In this document: in pieces, positions 1 through 8,158 of the stretch
Layout of the letters: each line of letters starts with the position of its first letter
Position numbering within the stretch: the stretch's first letter is position 1
Origin: Desulforhopalus vacuolatus
GTDB taxonomy: Bacteria; Desulfobacterota; Desulfobulbia; Desulfobulbales; Desulfocapsaceae
Direction: 5' to 3'
DNA: 64,000 nt
Assembly: GCF_016918505.1 (NCBI RefSeq)
Contig: NZ_JAFFPZ010000014.1
Coordinates: 21,366-85,365, forward strand
Notes under the pieces: model-generated
The model's input: only the letters and a program-made list of their open reading frames with translations
Databases searched by the model: none
Told to the model about the DNA's origin: nothing
Program-made: the position numbers and the translations under genes

Positions 1-367
1 AGTCAGTGCTGGCAGCTGCCATTGTTTCAAACTCTTTTTGCACCGGAACATCCATGTCATCAACCCTGCCACACTCAGTGCAGCGAATGTGATAGTGCGG
101 TTCCACGATGGCATCAAAGCGTTTCTGTGTGCCACCGACATCAATTTTCAAGATAATGCCATTGTCTGCCATAATTTCAAGGTTTCTGTAAACAGTCCCA
201 AGACCAATACGCGGCAGGCGGGTGCGGACCATGTCAAACACTTCATTGGCTGCGGGATGGCTGTTTACCTTTGAAAGTTCCTCAAGAATCACCTGGCGTT
301 GTGGAGTGATTCTAAAGTTCTCCATGCGCTCCAGCGTTAAAAGGGAGGCTTGTGTTGATTTATCCAT
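1..367 (-). CDS. Fur/PerR-family metal-dependent repressor (partial, runs off the left edge)
   Basis: Reading the minus strand from the ATG at 367 gives 122 codons that stay open to the window edge, so the C-terminus is missing. The N-terminal winged helix includes TPQRQVILEEL (21-31) and the recognition-helix signature GLGTVYRNLE (55-64). The dimerisation domain begins with the metal-site motif EPHYHIRCTECG (His91 and His93, Cys96 and Cys99). These are Fur-superfamily hallmarks. CxxC in this position fits the structural zinc site typical of PerR and many Fur proteins. Fur, PerR and Zur cannot be separated without the C-terminal ligands. The gene is monocistronic as far as can be seen. A palindrome overlaps its start codon, suggesting autoregulation. 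Confidence 0.93.
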   Translation of the reverse strand, partial: MDKSTQASLLTLERMENFRITPQRQVILEELSKVNSHPAANEVFDMVRTRLPRIGLGTVYRNLEIMADNGIILKIDVGGTQKRFDAIVEPHYHIRCTECGRVDDMDVPVQKEFETMAAASTD

Positions 368-378
368 GATAATCATAA
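364..378. promoter_or_regulatory. Candidate Fur/PerR-type operator over the start codon of the Fur-like gene
   Basis: The 15-mer ccatgataatcataa has 7-1-7 architecture with five of seven half-site positions palindromic (ATGAT-n-ATCAT). This resembles PerR and Fur boxes (for example TTATAATnATTATAA). It overlaps the ATG of the Fur-like gene, where bound repressor could block expression. The assignment rests on symmetry and position only. Confidence 0.35.
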
Positions 379-386
379 CTCATTTT

Positions 387-590
387 GGGAACATCGAAGA
401 ACCAGTCTTTCGCCCATTTTCTTTGTTACAGTTAAAAATTTATCCTCAGAGGTAAACGCTGGACTCTGATTTCGCCAGGCTTTGATCTCAAAGTTATCCC
501 GTGATGAACGGTACGCCGGTATACGTACCTGTGGTAAATTTTTAACTGTTCCTCGAATATAAACGAATGCAGGTTGTTTTTAAGATATCC
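387..590 (+). repeat. Dispersed repeat family A, copy 1 (divergent)
   Basis: This roughly 200-bp stretch matches copies at 2585-2754 (inverted), 24461-24620 and 63655-63795. Shared blocks, in order, are: a gaagaacc left end; cgcccatttt then cgttacagt; aaaaatttatcctc; ggtaaattt; and cctcgaatat then aacgaa near the right end. It lies between the Fur-like gene and the end of the radical SAM gene and accounts for most of the 368-722 gap. The terminal hairpin is eroded here. The remaining bases to 722 show nothing recognisable. Confidence 0.75.
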
Positions 591-722
591 TTTTATTTGA
601 TAAAGGATCTCAAGTGAACAGCATTCTGATATGATAATGTAATTTCAACGTAAATCAAGGGAAGTCGGGGATGGTATGGCAATACATTGAGAGAAAAAGA
701 TGGTATGGGGACGAAAGGAACT

Positions 723-2039
723 TTAGCTTTTGTCGTATTTTTCCTTTTTCTGTGCTGGATGCACGTTGGGATTGAAATAGCCAAAACCCAGTTCAGGAAA
801 ACGTGCTTTGAGCCTGTCAAGCCATGGAGTGATTCCCTCGGAGAGAGGATGCGGTTTCCCCCAGACCGTTTCGAAATACCATTCCGGATCAATATTGAGA
901 TTACGTAACTGGATGAAATCCGGGGGATGACTTGCTACCAGATTCGAAAGCGCAATGAACTCTTCGTCAGAATCGGTGAAGCCGGGGAGGACAAAATAAT
1001 TGAAAGAGACAAACCGCCCTGCATCTTTCATCATGTCAATAGAGCGTTTTACATCATCAAAACAATAGCTCTTCGGCCGATAATAGGAATTGTAGCAACT
1101 TTCCTGCGCGGAGTTAAGACTGATACGCAGGGAATCAAGGCCGACAGCTGCCAGCTCTTTCACCTGTTCAGGCAGGCTGGCATTGGAGTTGAGATTAATG
1201 GTCCCAAGGTCAGTCGCTTCCCGCATCTGAATGATGCTTTCGCGGAGTACTTTACTCTGCATAAGAGGTTCTCCCTCGCAACCCTGACCGTAACTGACTA
1301 CGGGATTTGGTGCCTTCTTCAGGTGAGGGATGGCAATTTCGCACAACTCTTTGACAGTAGGAACAAAGGTAATCCGTTCCTGAGAAGAGCATATTCCAGA
1401 TTCCTGCAGGGAAATGCAGCCAAGACAACGGGCGTTGCACACCGGAGAGGTGGGCAGGGGAGCCTCCCATCTTTCCAGAAAATAATTTCGTGCAGCAGGA
1501 CAGCCGTAGGTGAGACAGCATTTGCCGAGATGCTGGATAAGGCGATTGTCGCGGTGGGCCTTCAGTTTTAGAGCTGTCCGCCGTTCGACATCTTCTCTGG
1601 AGTACTGGCTGAAGTCCTGGCGTACGTCTTCATCACTGCGGAAGGCGGGAACCCAGAACTGATCATCTTTCCATCCAACTGCGGTGTAGGCAAACAGCGG
1701 CAACCGGGGTGCGTCCTTTTGTGTCTGATAACTGCTGCTAAGAATGGAGGTATGTGCGGGTGCGATGAAGGCGGCAACGGCATTGACAGACGTGTTCCCT
1801 TCATCCCAGGGATGTTCCGTAAGAAGTACCGGTTCACGGGAGTCAAAGTCCCAGCCGACGGGCAGCCGGCCGGGCAGGGTGAACAGTTCACTGCCCTCGG
1901 GAAGCGGAATGAGATCGTTTAGCTCCGGGGGCAGAAAATGACTGCCACTCATTCCGGTCATGCCGAGTTCTGGAAAATCGTTGATGTTTCCATCGGCATC
2001 TGCGAATACGAGTGAGGGAAGTGATTCAGGATGTTTCAT
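723..2039 (-). CDS. Radical SAM domain protein, substrate unknown
   Basis: The 438-residue protein has a roughly 195-residue N-terminal region without a recognised motif. The radical SAM signature CNARCLGC follows at 201-208 (Cys201, Cys205, Cys208, CX3CX2C), which would bind the 4Fe-4S cluster that cleaves S-adenosylmethionine. Downstream segments such as SYGQGCEGEPL, NLNSNASLPEQ and LDSLRISLNSA fit the beta strands of a radical SAM TIM barrel. No SPASM-type second Cys cluster is evident at the C-terminus, although Cys174, Cys175 and Cys180 precede the signature. A 141-residue gene of unknown function ends 12 bp upstream and is probably cotranscribed. The substrate cannot be named. Confidence 0.85.
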   Translation of the reverse strand: MKHPESLPSLVFADADGNINDFPELGMTGMSGSHFLPPELNDLIPLPEGSELFTLPGRLPVGWDFDSREPVLLTEHPWDEGNTSVNAVAAFIAPAHTSILSSSYQTQKDAPRLPLFAYTAVGWKDDQFWVPAFRSDEDVRQDFSQYSREDVERRTALKLKAHRDNRLIQHLGKCCLTYGCPAARNYFLERWEAPLPTSPVCNARCLGCISLQESGICSSQERITFVPTVKELCEIAIPHLKKAPNPVVSYGQGCEGEPLMQSKVLRESIIQMREATDLGTINLNSNASLPEQVKELAAVGLDSLRISLNSAQESCYNSYYRPKSYCFDDVKRSIDMMKDAGRFVSFNYFVLPGFTDSDEEFIALSNLVASHPPDFIQLRNLNIDPEWYFETVWGKPHPLSEGITPWLDRLKARFPELGFGYFNPNVHPAQKKEKYDKS

Positions 2040-2051
2040 GCAGTTGAATTT

Positions 2052-2477
2052 TTACTCCTGGCGAAGAACGCGGAAGACGGAGTCCACCGCACGATAGATA
2101 TCAAGATCATCGCCAAAAATGTCCTGAATGGCTGGGTGATTTACAAGATCTTCAATAAGATATTGAGTGAAATAGAGACTCACAATGTTGGGATCCTGAA
2201 CAAGAGTCCGCAAAGGAGCGACCTTCATCTGAAGATCAAAATCTTCAATATATGGCAACTTGCCGAGCTGTGCAGCGATATCTTCCTGTAATACACCAAC
2301 GTTGTCCGTTTCTATGATTTCCCGATCAACAAGGCGCTGGATGAGCAGTACACTAAATTCCTGATCATGATCTTTAGCCCGGTGAAACATTTTCTTCCGT
2401 TCACGTTCACGTTTACGGTCGATAGTTCGGATGGTTTTGTCGGTAGTTCGATTCGGGCTGATACTTACTTTTGCCAT
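2052..2477 (-). CDS. Conserved-looking protein of unknown function, partner of the radical SAM gene
   Basis: The 141-residue protein starts MAKVSISPNR, has a strongly basic segment (RTIDRKRERERKK, about 17-29), and then a predicted mostly helical, acidic C-terminal two thirds. It has no signal peptide, membrane segment or recognised motif. It lies 12 bp upstream of the radical SAM gene on the same strand, so the two probably form an operon. The ATG is preceded by a purine-rich aggagtg-type ribosome site on the minus strand. I do not recognise the family. Confidence 0.75.
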   Translation of the reverse strand: MAKVSISPNRTTDKTIRTIDRKRERERKKMFHRAKDHDQEFSVLLIQRLVDREIIETDNVGVLQEDIAAQLGKLPYIEDFDLQMKVAPLRTLVQDPNIVSLYFTQYLIEDLVNHPAIQDIFGDDLDIYRAVDSVFRVLRQE

Positions 2478-2584
2478 TGTACACTCCTGAAATTGACGGC
2501 AACTGCCGTTTTCTGCTGTTGTTTACCACCTGTCTATAATCGGAAACGGCAAATATAACCACAGCAAATTTGTAATAACCAGCA

Positions 2585-2754
2585 GGGTCTCTTGAAGAAC
2601 CTTGTATTTCGTTTATATGCGAGGCTCTTCAAGGAAATGTACCGCAGGCATACCTTTGATATCGGAGTCTGGCGCTCACCTTCGAGGATAAATTTTTGAC
2701 TGTAACGAAGAAGATGGGCGAAAAAATGGTTCTTTGATGTTCCGATGTTCCCGG
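2585..2754 (-). repeat. Dispersed repeat family A, copy 2 (inverted)
   Basis: This is a nearly complete 170-bp copy in the reverse orientation. Read on the minus strand it starts near gggaacatcgg, contains cgcccatcttcttcgttaca and aaaaatttatcctcgaaggt, and ends in the hairpin aagaacct...aggttctt followed by gagaccc. It fills the first half of the 2478-3017 gap. The second half is A+T-rich and carries the pal promoter. Confidence 0.85.
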
Positions 2755-2878
2755 GAGTAAAAGAGGACATTTATACTGTCAGAAAGGGATTAATTCTGAC
2801 TAAATTTCAATTTAGCTAATAAAAAAAGCATTAAAATTAGAATTCAAGCATCTCTGGAACTGAGTTGTGAAAAAAATG

Positions 2879-2906
2879 TTGAATTTGCCTTTTGTGTATC
2901 TATACT
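2879..2906 (+). promoter_or_regulatory. Probable sigma-70-type promoter of pal-skp
   Basis: A -35-like TTGAAT (2879-2884), a 16-bp spacer and a -10-like TATACT (2901-2906) lie in A+T-rich DNA about 110 bp upstream of the pal start codon. They sit on the correct strand and precede the hairpin at 2938-2972. Confidence 0.5.
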
Positions 2907-2937
2907 GTACAGAATTGAACTTGTCTGTTTTTACAGG

Positions 2938-2972
2938 ACGATATTTTATCCAATAACGAAATATCGTTTTTT
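2938..2972 (+). terminator. Terminator-like hairpin in the pal leader (possible attenuator)
   Basis: A 9-bp perfect stem (acgatattt at 2938-2946 with aaatatcgt at 2959-2967) closes a 12-nt loop and is followed by a run of T. It lies between the candidate promoter and the pal ribosome site (aggag near 3004). It would therefore be transcribed as part of the leader and could attenuate transcription, or it may simply insulate pal from upstream reads. The stem is A+T-rich and of moderate strength. Confidence 0.4.
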
Positions 2973-3017
2973 CACAGGTTATCTAATATTGCAGTTTTTA
3001 ATCAGGAGAAAAAGGTT

Positions 3018-3575
3018 ATGTTTACTCTTAAATTTGCTTTGCCCGTACTATTGTGCGTCTCAGCGTTGACTTTGGCAGGTTGTTCTGGCACAAAGCCTGT
3101 TCCGGTTGAACCTCAGGTCATCGATGAGACTGAAACTATCGGCGTTGTAGAATCTCTTGATTCTATTCCTTTGACTACTGGTATTGGAGAAGGACGGACG
3201 ACAAAAGGCATGTTGCCCGTCTACTTTGCGTTTGACTCTTTTGGAATCCCGGCCGATCAGATTCCCCGCATGGAAGAAAACGCCAGTTACATGAAGAAAA
3301 ATGGCACTGTTTCAGTACGTATCGAAGGGAACTGTGACCCTCGCGGAACCAAAGAATACAATATGGCCCTCGGCGAACGGCGTGCCCTTACTGCCAAAAA
3401 CTGTTTGCAGCGTCTTGGTATCGGGGCCGAACGTCTGAGCACCGTAAGCTACGGGAAAGAACAGTTACTTTTCTCTGGCTATGACGAAATGGGCTGGGCT
3501 CAGGACCGTCGTGACGACTTCGTTGTCGATGGCAGTGCCAGCATGAATTCAGCACAGGGAGAAAATGAACAATGA
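3018..3575 (+). CDS. pal: Peptidoglycan-associated lipoprotein, OmpA-domain (Pal-like)
   Basis: The 185-residue protein has a lipoprotein signal peptide with lipobox LAGC (Cys22), and then a flexible linker to about residue 60. An OmpA-like domain follows, containing PVYFAFDSF (67-75) and a peptidoglycan-binding core that includes YNMALGERRA (114-123) and VSYGKE. Pal normally anchors the outer membrane to peptidoglycan with TolB. The usual GHAD of the core reads GNCD here, an odd Cys in the binding loop. A good ribosome site (aggagaaaaagg) precedes the ATG. The gene overlaps skp by four bases (ATGA), so the two are translationally coupled. The tol genes themselves are not in the window. Confidence 0.9.
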   Translation: MFTLKFALPVLLCVSALTLAGCSGTKPVPVEPQVIDETETIGVVESLDSIPLTTGIGEGRTTKGMLPVYFAFDSFGIPADQIPRMEENASYMKKNGTVSVRIEGNCDPRGTKEYNMALGERRALTAKNCLQRLGIGAERLSTVSYGKEQLLFSGYDEMGWAQDRRDDFVVDGSASMNSAQGENEQ

Positions 3576-4099
3576 GAATCCACAATTTTTTTGCCGCTGC
3601 CATTGTTGTTGTAACCCTTGCCTGTTTCAGTGGATCTGCTTTTGCTGCCGCTGCGACTAAAATTGGTGTCATTGACGTGCAGAAAATTTTGCTCAACAGC
3701 AAGGCTGGCAGCAAAGCAACGAAATCTCTTGATGCCAAAATGGCTTCCTATAAGGACAAATTTAAGGGGGAAAGCGAAAAGCTGAGAGCACTTCAGACCG
3801 AGATTAAAAAGAAAAGTTCTGCCTGGAGTGAAGAGACGAAAAAGGCCAAACTGCATGATTTTGAAAAAGCTGCAAGAGCTCTTCAGCAGAAGACGAAAGA
3901 TGCTGAATTTGAAATGAAACAGGCTCGTGATAAAGAACTTGCGCCCCTGTTTAAGACTCTGCAGGGAGTTCTTGATTCCTATGGCCAGAAAAAGGGCTTT
4001 GCTGTTATCATCGAAAAGATGCCCGGGATTCCCTTTGTTAATCCTGCCAATGATATTACTGATGAGATAACCAAAGCTTTTAACAAGGTTTCAAACTGA
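3572..4099 (+). CDS. skp: OmpH/Skp-family periplasmic chaperone
   Basis: The 175-residue protein has a Sec signal peptide (hydrophobic stretch 8-25, cleavage near AFA-A). It then has the family opening KIGVIDVQKILLNS, a long charged helical coiled-coil region (about 55-130), and a C-terminal return to the beta body (KGFAVIIEK). Skp trimers hold unfolded outer-membrane proteins in the periplasm. The start overlaps the pal stop, and a strong terminator follows at 4135, closing a two-gene envelope operon. Confidence 0.9.
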   Translation: MRIHNFFAAAIVVVTLACFSGSAFAAAATKIGVIDVQKILLNSKAGSKATKSLDAKMASYKDKFKGESEKLRALQTEIKKKSSAWSEETKKAKLHDFEKAARALQQKTKDAEFEMKQARDKELAPLFKTLQGVLDSYGQKKGFAVIIEKMPGIPFVNPANDITDEITKAFNKVSN

Positions 4100-4134
4100 T
4101 TGCTGAAATGACAGCTTTGCAGTAGGTTGTGAAT

Positions 4135-4166
4135 GGCGCAGAAGCTCGACTTCTGCGCCGTTTTCT
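4135..4166 (+). terminator. Rho-independent terminator of pal-skp
   Basis: A 10-bp perfect G+C-rich stem (ggcgcagaag at 4135-4144, cttctgcgcc at 4150-4159) with a 5-nt loop is followed by a T-rich tract. It lies 35 bp after the skp stop. Confidence 0.9.
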
Positions 4167-4214
4167 TATTTATGGGCGGGGTGCAGACGTCCATTTTTTT
4201 TTTCAGGAGCAGAT

Positions 4215-5096
4215 ATGGCAGTGCGAAGTATGACCGGTTTCGGCCGGGGGGAAAGAGAAGAAGGCGGGCGGGTCTTCAGTGTAGAGATTCGCTGTGTGAA
4301 CAACCGCTACCTTGATGTGAAGCTGAAACTTCCCCGGGGAGTTCAGGCCTTTGAAGAACGAATACGCAAACTGGTCGGCGCTGTTCATCAACGTGGCAGG
4401 GTAGACCTGCAGCTCACTATAAACGGCGGCGGGGTCCGGAACCAGCGGGTATTATTGAATGAGGAGCTTGCTTCGAGTTATTACGAGGCGATAACGCGCC
4501 TGTCTGAACGTTTCGGGCTTGGTCTGGAATTGACACCCCAGCAGCTTGCCTCTTTTCCGGACGTAATGGTTCGCGAAGAGGAGCCGGAAGATATTGAAGC
4601 ACTATGGATACCGGTGGAAAAAGCTCTTCGGGAGGCGCTGGAGAACTGTGATGTCATGCGGCAACAGGAGGGTGGAGCTCTTGCCACGGACTTGTTTCAG
4701 CGGCTTGACCATTTTGCCGATGTGGTGAGCATTATTGAAGAGCGGATTCCGGAACTTGTCCTTCAGCGGCAGAGTGCCCTGCAGGAGCGGCTTGCCAAAC
4801 TGCTTGACTCTGTTGCTCTCGATCAGGATCGTCTCGCCCAGGAAGTGGCTATTCTTGCAGACAAGACAGATGTTACGGAAGAAATTGTCCGTTTGCACAG
4901 TCACATGGAGCAGTTCTCTTCCTTCCTTAAAGAAGATGGCGCCATTGGTCGTAAACTCGATTTTCTTATTCAGGAGTTTCTGCGTGAGGTGAATACAACT
5001 GTCTCCAAAATTAGCGATGCCGGCATTGCTCAGCACACCGTCGAGCTGAAAAGCGAGCTGGAGAAAATACGCGAGCAGGTGCAGAACATCGAATAG
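4215..5096 (+). CDS. yicC: YicC/YloC-family endoribonuclease
   Basis: The 293-residue protein has the family N-terminus MAVRSMTGFGRGE, then VEIRCVNNRYLDVKLKLP. It also has the conserved C-terminal block LDFLIQEFLREVNTTVSKI (about 252-270) ending in KSELEKIREQVQNIE. YicC-type proteins are RNases that act in RNA turnover. The ribosome site aggag lies just before the ATG. It heads the yicC-remA-gmk-rlmB-MFS run, whose first three genes form an arrangement found in many bacteria. Confidence 0.93.
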   Translation: MAVRSMTGFGRGEREEGGRVFSVEIRCVNNRYLDVKLKLPRGVQAFEERIRKLVGAVHQRGRVDLQLTINGGGVRNQRVLLNEELASSYYEAITRLSERFGLGLELTPQQLASFPDVMVREEEPEDIEALWIPVEKALREALENCDVMRQQEGGALATDLFQRLDHFADVVSIIEERIPELVLQRQSALQERLAKLLDSVALDQDRLAQEVAILADKTDVTEEIVRLHSHMEQFSSFLKEDGAIGRKLDFLIQEFLREVNTTVSKISDAGIAQHTVELKSELEKIREQVQNIE

Positions 5097-5105
5097 GAGA
5101 GAGGG

Positions 5106-5399
5106 ATGCAGCTGTTAAATGTGGGACACGGTAATACCGTTACCATGGAAAGAATTGTTGCCGTTATTAACACCGGTTCCTCTCCGGCACGCAAGCTGAA
5201 AGAGATTGCGAAAAATGATAACCGCCTGCTTGATGTCACCGAAGGGCGGCGCACCCGTTCTATCCTCGTACTTGATTCCGGGCATATCGTTCTCTCTTCA
5301 GTTCAGACGGAAACCATCGGGCTGAGGATGCAGGCCCTGCAGCAGGGGGCGCAGTTACAATTACTGAATGATGAGATAACAAAACAGGAAGAAATATGA
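5106..5399 (+). CDS. remA: RemA/DUF370-family DNA-binding protein
   Basis: The 97-residue protein carries the RemA pattern LLNVGHGNTV at the N-terminus, IVAVINTGSSPARKL in the middle, and RRTRSILVLDSGHIVLSS near residue 57. In Bacillus, RemA is a DNA-binding activator of matrix genes; in Gram-negative species the role is largely unknown. It starts 9 bp after yicC and overlaps gmk by four bases, so it is translationally coupled to it. The exopolysaccharide locus far downstream makes a matrix role tempting, but nothing in the sequence links them. Confidence 0.9.
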   Translation: MQLLNVGHGNTVTMERIVAVINTGSSPARKLKEIAKNDNRLLDVTEGRRTRSILVLDSGHIVLSSVQTETIGLRMQALQQGAQLQLLNDEITKQEEI

Positions 5400-6007
5400 A
5401 AGGACGACTTTTTGTAATTTCAGCACCCTCCGGTGCCGGGAAGACTACGCTTCTCAAGCGGGTCATGGCGGAATTGCCGGGACTCGCTTTTTCTGTTTCT
5501 CACACTACACGCCAGCCACGACCTGGAGAGAAGGACGGCATTGACTATCATTTTATCAGTCACGATGGTTTTCGCAGGATGATTGCTGCCGGGGAGTTCC
5601 TTGAATTCGCGGAAGTGCATGACAACTTTTACGGCACCAATCGCCAGTCAGTGATGGCTCAGGCGAAGGGTGGCAGTGATGTCATCCTTGATATTGATGT
5701 GCAGGGTGCGGAGATAATCCGCAATGAGCGGATTATCTCCGCTGCCCATATCTTTATTGCCCCGCCTGGTCTTGAAGAATTAGAGCGCCGTCTGCGCGGG
5801 CGTGGAACCGAGGATGATTCCACCGTTACGCTGCGTATGAAAAACGCGGAACAGGAAATGACCGCCGCCTCGGAGTATCAATATCTTATGGTCAACGACG
5901 ACCTTGGTTCGGCGGTGAATACTCTAAAATCGATCATTATTGCCGAGCGCGCAGCGGCCCACCGCCATCCAGATGGCCGTGGGATTGAGCTGGGTCTGCA
6001 TCTGTAA
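5396..6007 (+). CDS. gmk: Guanylate kinase
   Basis: The 203-residue protein carries the P-loop SAPSGAGKTT (9-18) and the GMP-binding region SVSHTTRQPRPGEKDGIDYHF. Further family blocks are EFAEVHDNFYGT and DVILDIDVQGA. It phosphorylates GMP to GDP in the cytoplasm. Length and motifs are typical of bacterial Gmk. The start overlaps the remA stop. Confidence 0.97.
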   Translation: MKGRLFVISAPSGAGKTTLLKRVMAELPGLAFSVSHTTRQPRPGEKDGIDYHFISHDGFRRMIAAGEFLEFAEVHDNFYGTNRQSVMAQAKGGSDVILDIDVQGAEIIRNERIISAAHIFIAPPGLEELERRLRGRGTEDDSTVTLRMKNAEQEMTAASEYQYLMVNDDLGSAVNTLKSIIIAERAAAHRHPDGRGIELGLHL

Positions 6008-6024
6008 AAAAGCTGGAGAAAAAA

Positions 6025-6891
6025 ATGGCAGAAAATAAAAAGGGAGGCAGGGGGGATAACCGCCGCCGTCCACAGGGTGAAAAATCGCCCCGCAGTGATG
6101 CTGAAAAACGACGTTCGGAGAAGTTGATTCGCTTGAGCGATGATCTGCTCTGGGGTGTGCATCCTGTCTATGAGAGTCTCGTCGAGGAGCCGGGACGTAT
6201 CAACGAGATCATTCTGCAGAAAGAAAGGCATGGTGAGAAGATTGATGCGATCATCCAAATTGCCAAAGAGGCAAAGATAAAACTTTTCTTTGTGGATTCC
6301 CTGCGTATCAACGGGGAAGGGGCAGAGCAGATTCGGCATCAGGGAGTGGTCGCCCGTACCACCGAAGCCGGTTTTATCGAGTTTGCCGATTTTGCCGAAC
6401 GCCTCAAGGCGCGCATTGAGGCAAAAGAGCCGTGCCACATCGTTGCCCTTGATACCCTGCAGGACCCTCACAATGTGGGAGCTATCATCCGTTCAGCGCT
6501 GGCTTCGGGTGCTGCAGGGGTCCTTGTTACCCGTGAACGCAGTGCGCCGCTGGGCGGTACTGCGGCCAAGGCCTCTGCCGGGGCCATGTCTCATATTGAT
6601 ATCTGCCAGGTCACCAATCTTGTCAATACTCTTAAAAAATTGAAGGAGATCGGCTTTTGGGTTTTCGGTAGCGTGAAGGATGATTCGGCGATAAATCTCT
6701 ACAGCAGTGATCTCACCCCACCGGCCTGCTTTGTGATCGGGGCGGAGGGAAAAGGGGTTCGTCCGCTGGTGCAGAAAGAGTGCGATGTGCTGCTCTCTAT
6801 TCCCATGAAGGGTGAGCTTGATTCCCTTAACGCATCGGTGGCCGCAGGCGTAATTTTGTTTGAAGCACTGCGACAGAAACTCGCAGTGTAA
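6025..6891 (+). CDS. rlmB: 23S rRNA (guanosine-2'-O-)-methyltransferase RlmB-like (SPOUT/TrmH family)
   Basis: The 288-residue protein has a basic low-complexity tail (1-35), a substrate-binding domain beginning LLWGVHPVYESL (41-52), and a C-terminal SPOUT domain. The SPOUT motifs are DPHNVGAIIRSA (147-158, motif 1), FVIGAEGKGVRP (motif 2) and SLNASVAAGVILFEALRQ (motif 3). RlmB methylates G2251 of 23S rRNA. The subfamily is likely but not certain among TrmH-like enzymes. It shares its last base with the start of the following MFS gene. Confidence 0.88.
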   Translation: MAENKKGGRGDNRRRPQGEKSPRSDAEKRRSEKLIRLSDDLLWGVHPVYESLVEEPGRINEIILQKERHGEKIDAIIQIAKEAKIKLFFVDSLRINGEGAEQIRHQGVVARTTEAGFIEFADFAERLKARIEAKEPCHIVALDTLQDPHNVGAIIRSALASGAAGVLVTRERSAPLGGTAAKASAGAMSHIDICQVTNLVNTLKKLKEIGFWVFGSVKDDSAINLYSSDLTPPACFVIGAEGKGVRPLVQKECDVLLSIPMKGELDSLNASVAAGVILFEALRQKLAV

Positions 6892-8075
6892 TGGAAAAAA
6901 GATCCTTTGTGGCATTGTTGCTTGCCATTTTTATCAGTCTTCTCGGGATTGGCATTATCATCCCTGTTCTGCCAGTTTTTGCTGCAAGCCTTGGTGCCAG
7001 CGGTTTTGACCTCGGTCTCATCATGGCCGCTTTTTCCGTCTCGCGCGGACTGTTGCAGCCCTTTGTCGGCAACTGGTCGGATCGCTGGGGGCGGAAAGGA
7101 TTTTTGATCACCGGGCTGGGGATTTATGGCCTTGTCGGTCTTCTTACTCCGCTGGCCAGCAGCATAACAATGCTGATTTTTATCCGCTTTTTGCACGGTA
7201 TCGGTTCTGCCATGATCGGTCCCGTGGTTATGGCGTACATGAGTCAATTCGCCCCCAGCGGCCAGGAGGGGCGTTACCAGAGCTATCTCAACGCCGCCGT
7301 TTTTTGCGGAATTGGCTGTGGACCAATGATTGGTGGTGTCCTCTCGGATAACTGGGGTATGCCTTCGGTTTTTTATGGTATGGCGCTGATGAGTTTTATC
7401 GCCATGCTGCTGGTAATGTTCACCCTGCCGGGGAAGGCGGGCAGAGAAGGCAATGAGGATCGGCGTCTTTTTGCCACCCTCCGCATTATGCGGCGGGATA
7501 CCCGTACCCTCGGTATTCTCCTTGCCCGATTCTCAACGATGCTGGTACCCGTGCCGTTGATGGCTTTTCTCCCGCTTTACATGGCGAGCTGGGATGGTGA
7601 AAGTTACAGTGGTTTCGCTGTAGGGATGGTTATCGCCTGCCGGACGCTGGTTAATGCCGGGCTGCAGGTTCCCTTTGGCAGACTGGCTGACCGCTGGAAT
7701 CGAGAACGCATGCTTTTACTCGGGTCGCTCACGCTTGTGGTACTGTTTTTCTGCATCCCATTTTGTCGTACCTTTCATGCACTGATGCTGGTCTATCTGC
7801 TGATTGGTACTGCCGAGGCTCTGATATGGGCGGTACTCGGGGCTCTTGCTTCTGTGGAAGCGAAGAATCACTATGGACACGGCACGATGATGGGCATTTA
7901 CGCTTTATCTATGAGTTGCGGCGTCTTCTGCGGAGCAGTGCTCTCAGGCAGCAGTATGGACTGGCTGGGAATTGATGCCGCCTACCGGGTGGTCGGAGGC
8001 TCCGTGCTGGTGCTGATTTGCGTTGCCCTCTGGATGATGGGGCGCAAGAGGGTGGAGGAGACAGCTGCTGATTGA
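6891..8075 (+). CDS. Major facilitator superfamily transporter
   Basis: The 394-residue protein is almost wholly hydrophobic, with about 12 membrane helices. The MFS loop-2/3 signature NWSDRWGRKGFLITG lies at about 61-75, and the half-repeat signature GRLADRWNRERMLLLG lies near residue 263. It belongs to the drug:proton antiporter-like group with 12 helices. The substrate is unknown. The ATG overlaps the rlmB stop (TAATGG) and a bidirectional terminator follows, so it is the last gene of the gmk operon. Confidence 0.9.
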   Translation: MEKRSFVALLLAIFISLLGIGIIIPVLPVFAASLGASGFDLGLIMAAFSVSRGLLQPFVGNWSDRWGRKGFLITGLGIYGLVGLLTPLASSITMLIFIRFLHGIGSAMIGPVVMAYMSQFAPSGQEGRYQSYLNAAVFCGIGCGPMIGGVLSDNWGMPSVFYGMALMSFIAMLLVMFTLPGKAGREGNEDRRLFATLRIMRRDTRTLGILLARFSTMLVPVPLMAFLPLYMASWDGESYSGFAVGMVIACRTLVNAGLQVPFGRLADRWNRERMLLLGSLTLVVLFFCIPFCRTFHALMLVYLLIGTAEALIWAVLGALASVEAKNHYGHGTMMGIYALSMSCGVFCGAVLSGSSMDWLGIDAAYRVVGGSVLVLICVALWMMGRKRVEETAAD

Positions 8076-8100
8076 GTGACAGGCAGAAAAAACAAAAAAA

Positions 8101-8138
8101 ACAGGCGACGGGTAATTTCCCCGTCGCCTGTTTTTTTT
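8101..8138. terminator. Bidirectional rho-independent terminator
   Basis: A 12-bp perfect stem (acaggcgacggg at 8101-8112, cccgtcgcctgt at 8120-8131) with a 7-nt loop is flanked by an A tract on the left and a T tract on the right. It can stop transcription of the MFS gene on the plus strand and of the S1-domain gene on the minus strand. Confidence 0.92.
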
Positions 8139-8158
8139 CCTGTGCTTTACAAAAAAAC

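Noticed and set aside
927..1571. A 214-codon plus-strand frame inside the radical SAM gene.
   Set aside because: It is antisense to a gene with clear motifs, has no recognisable product, and comes from codon-bias shadowing.
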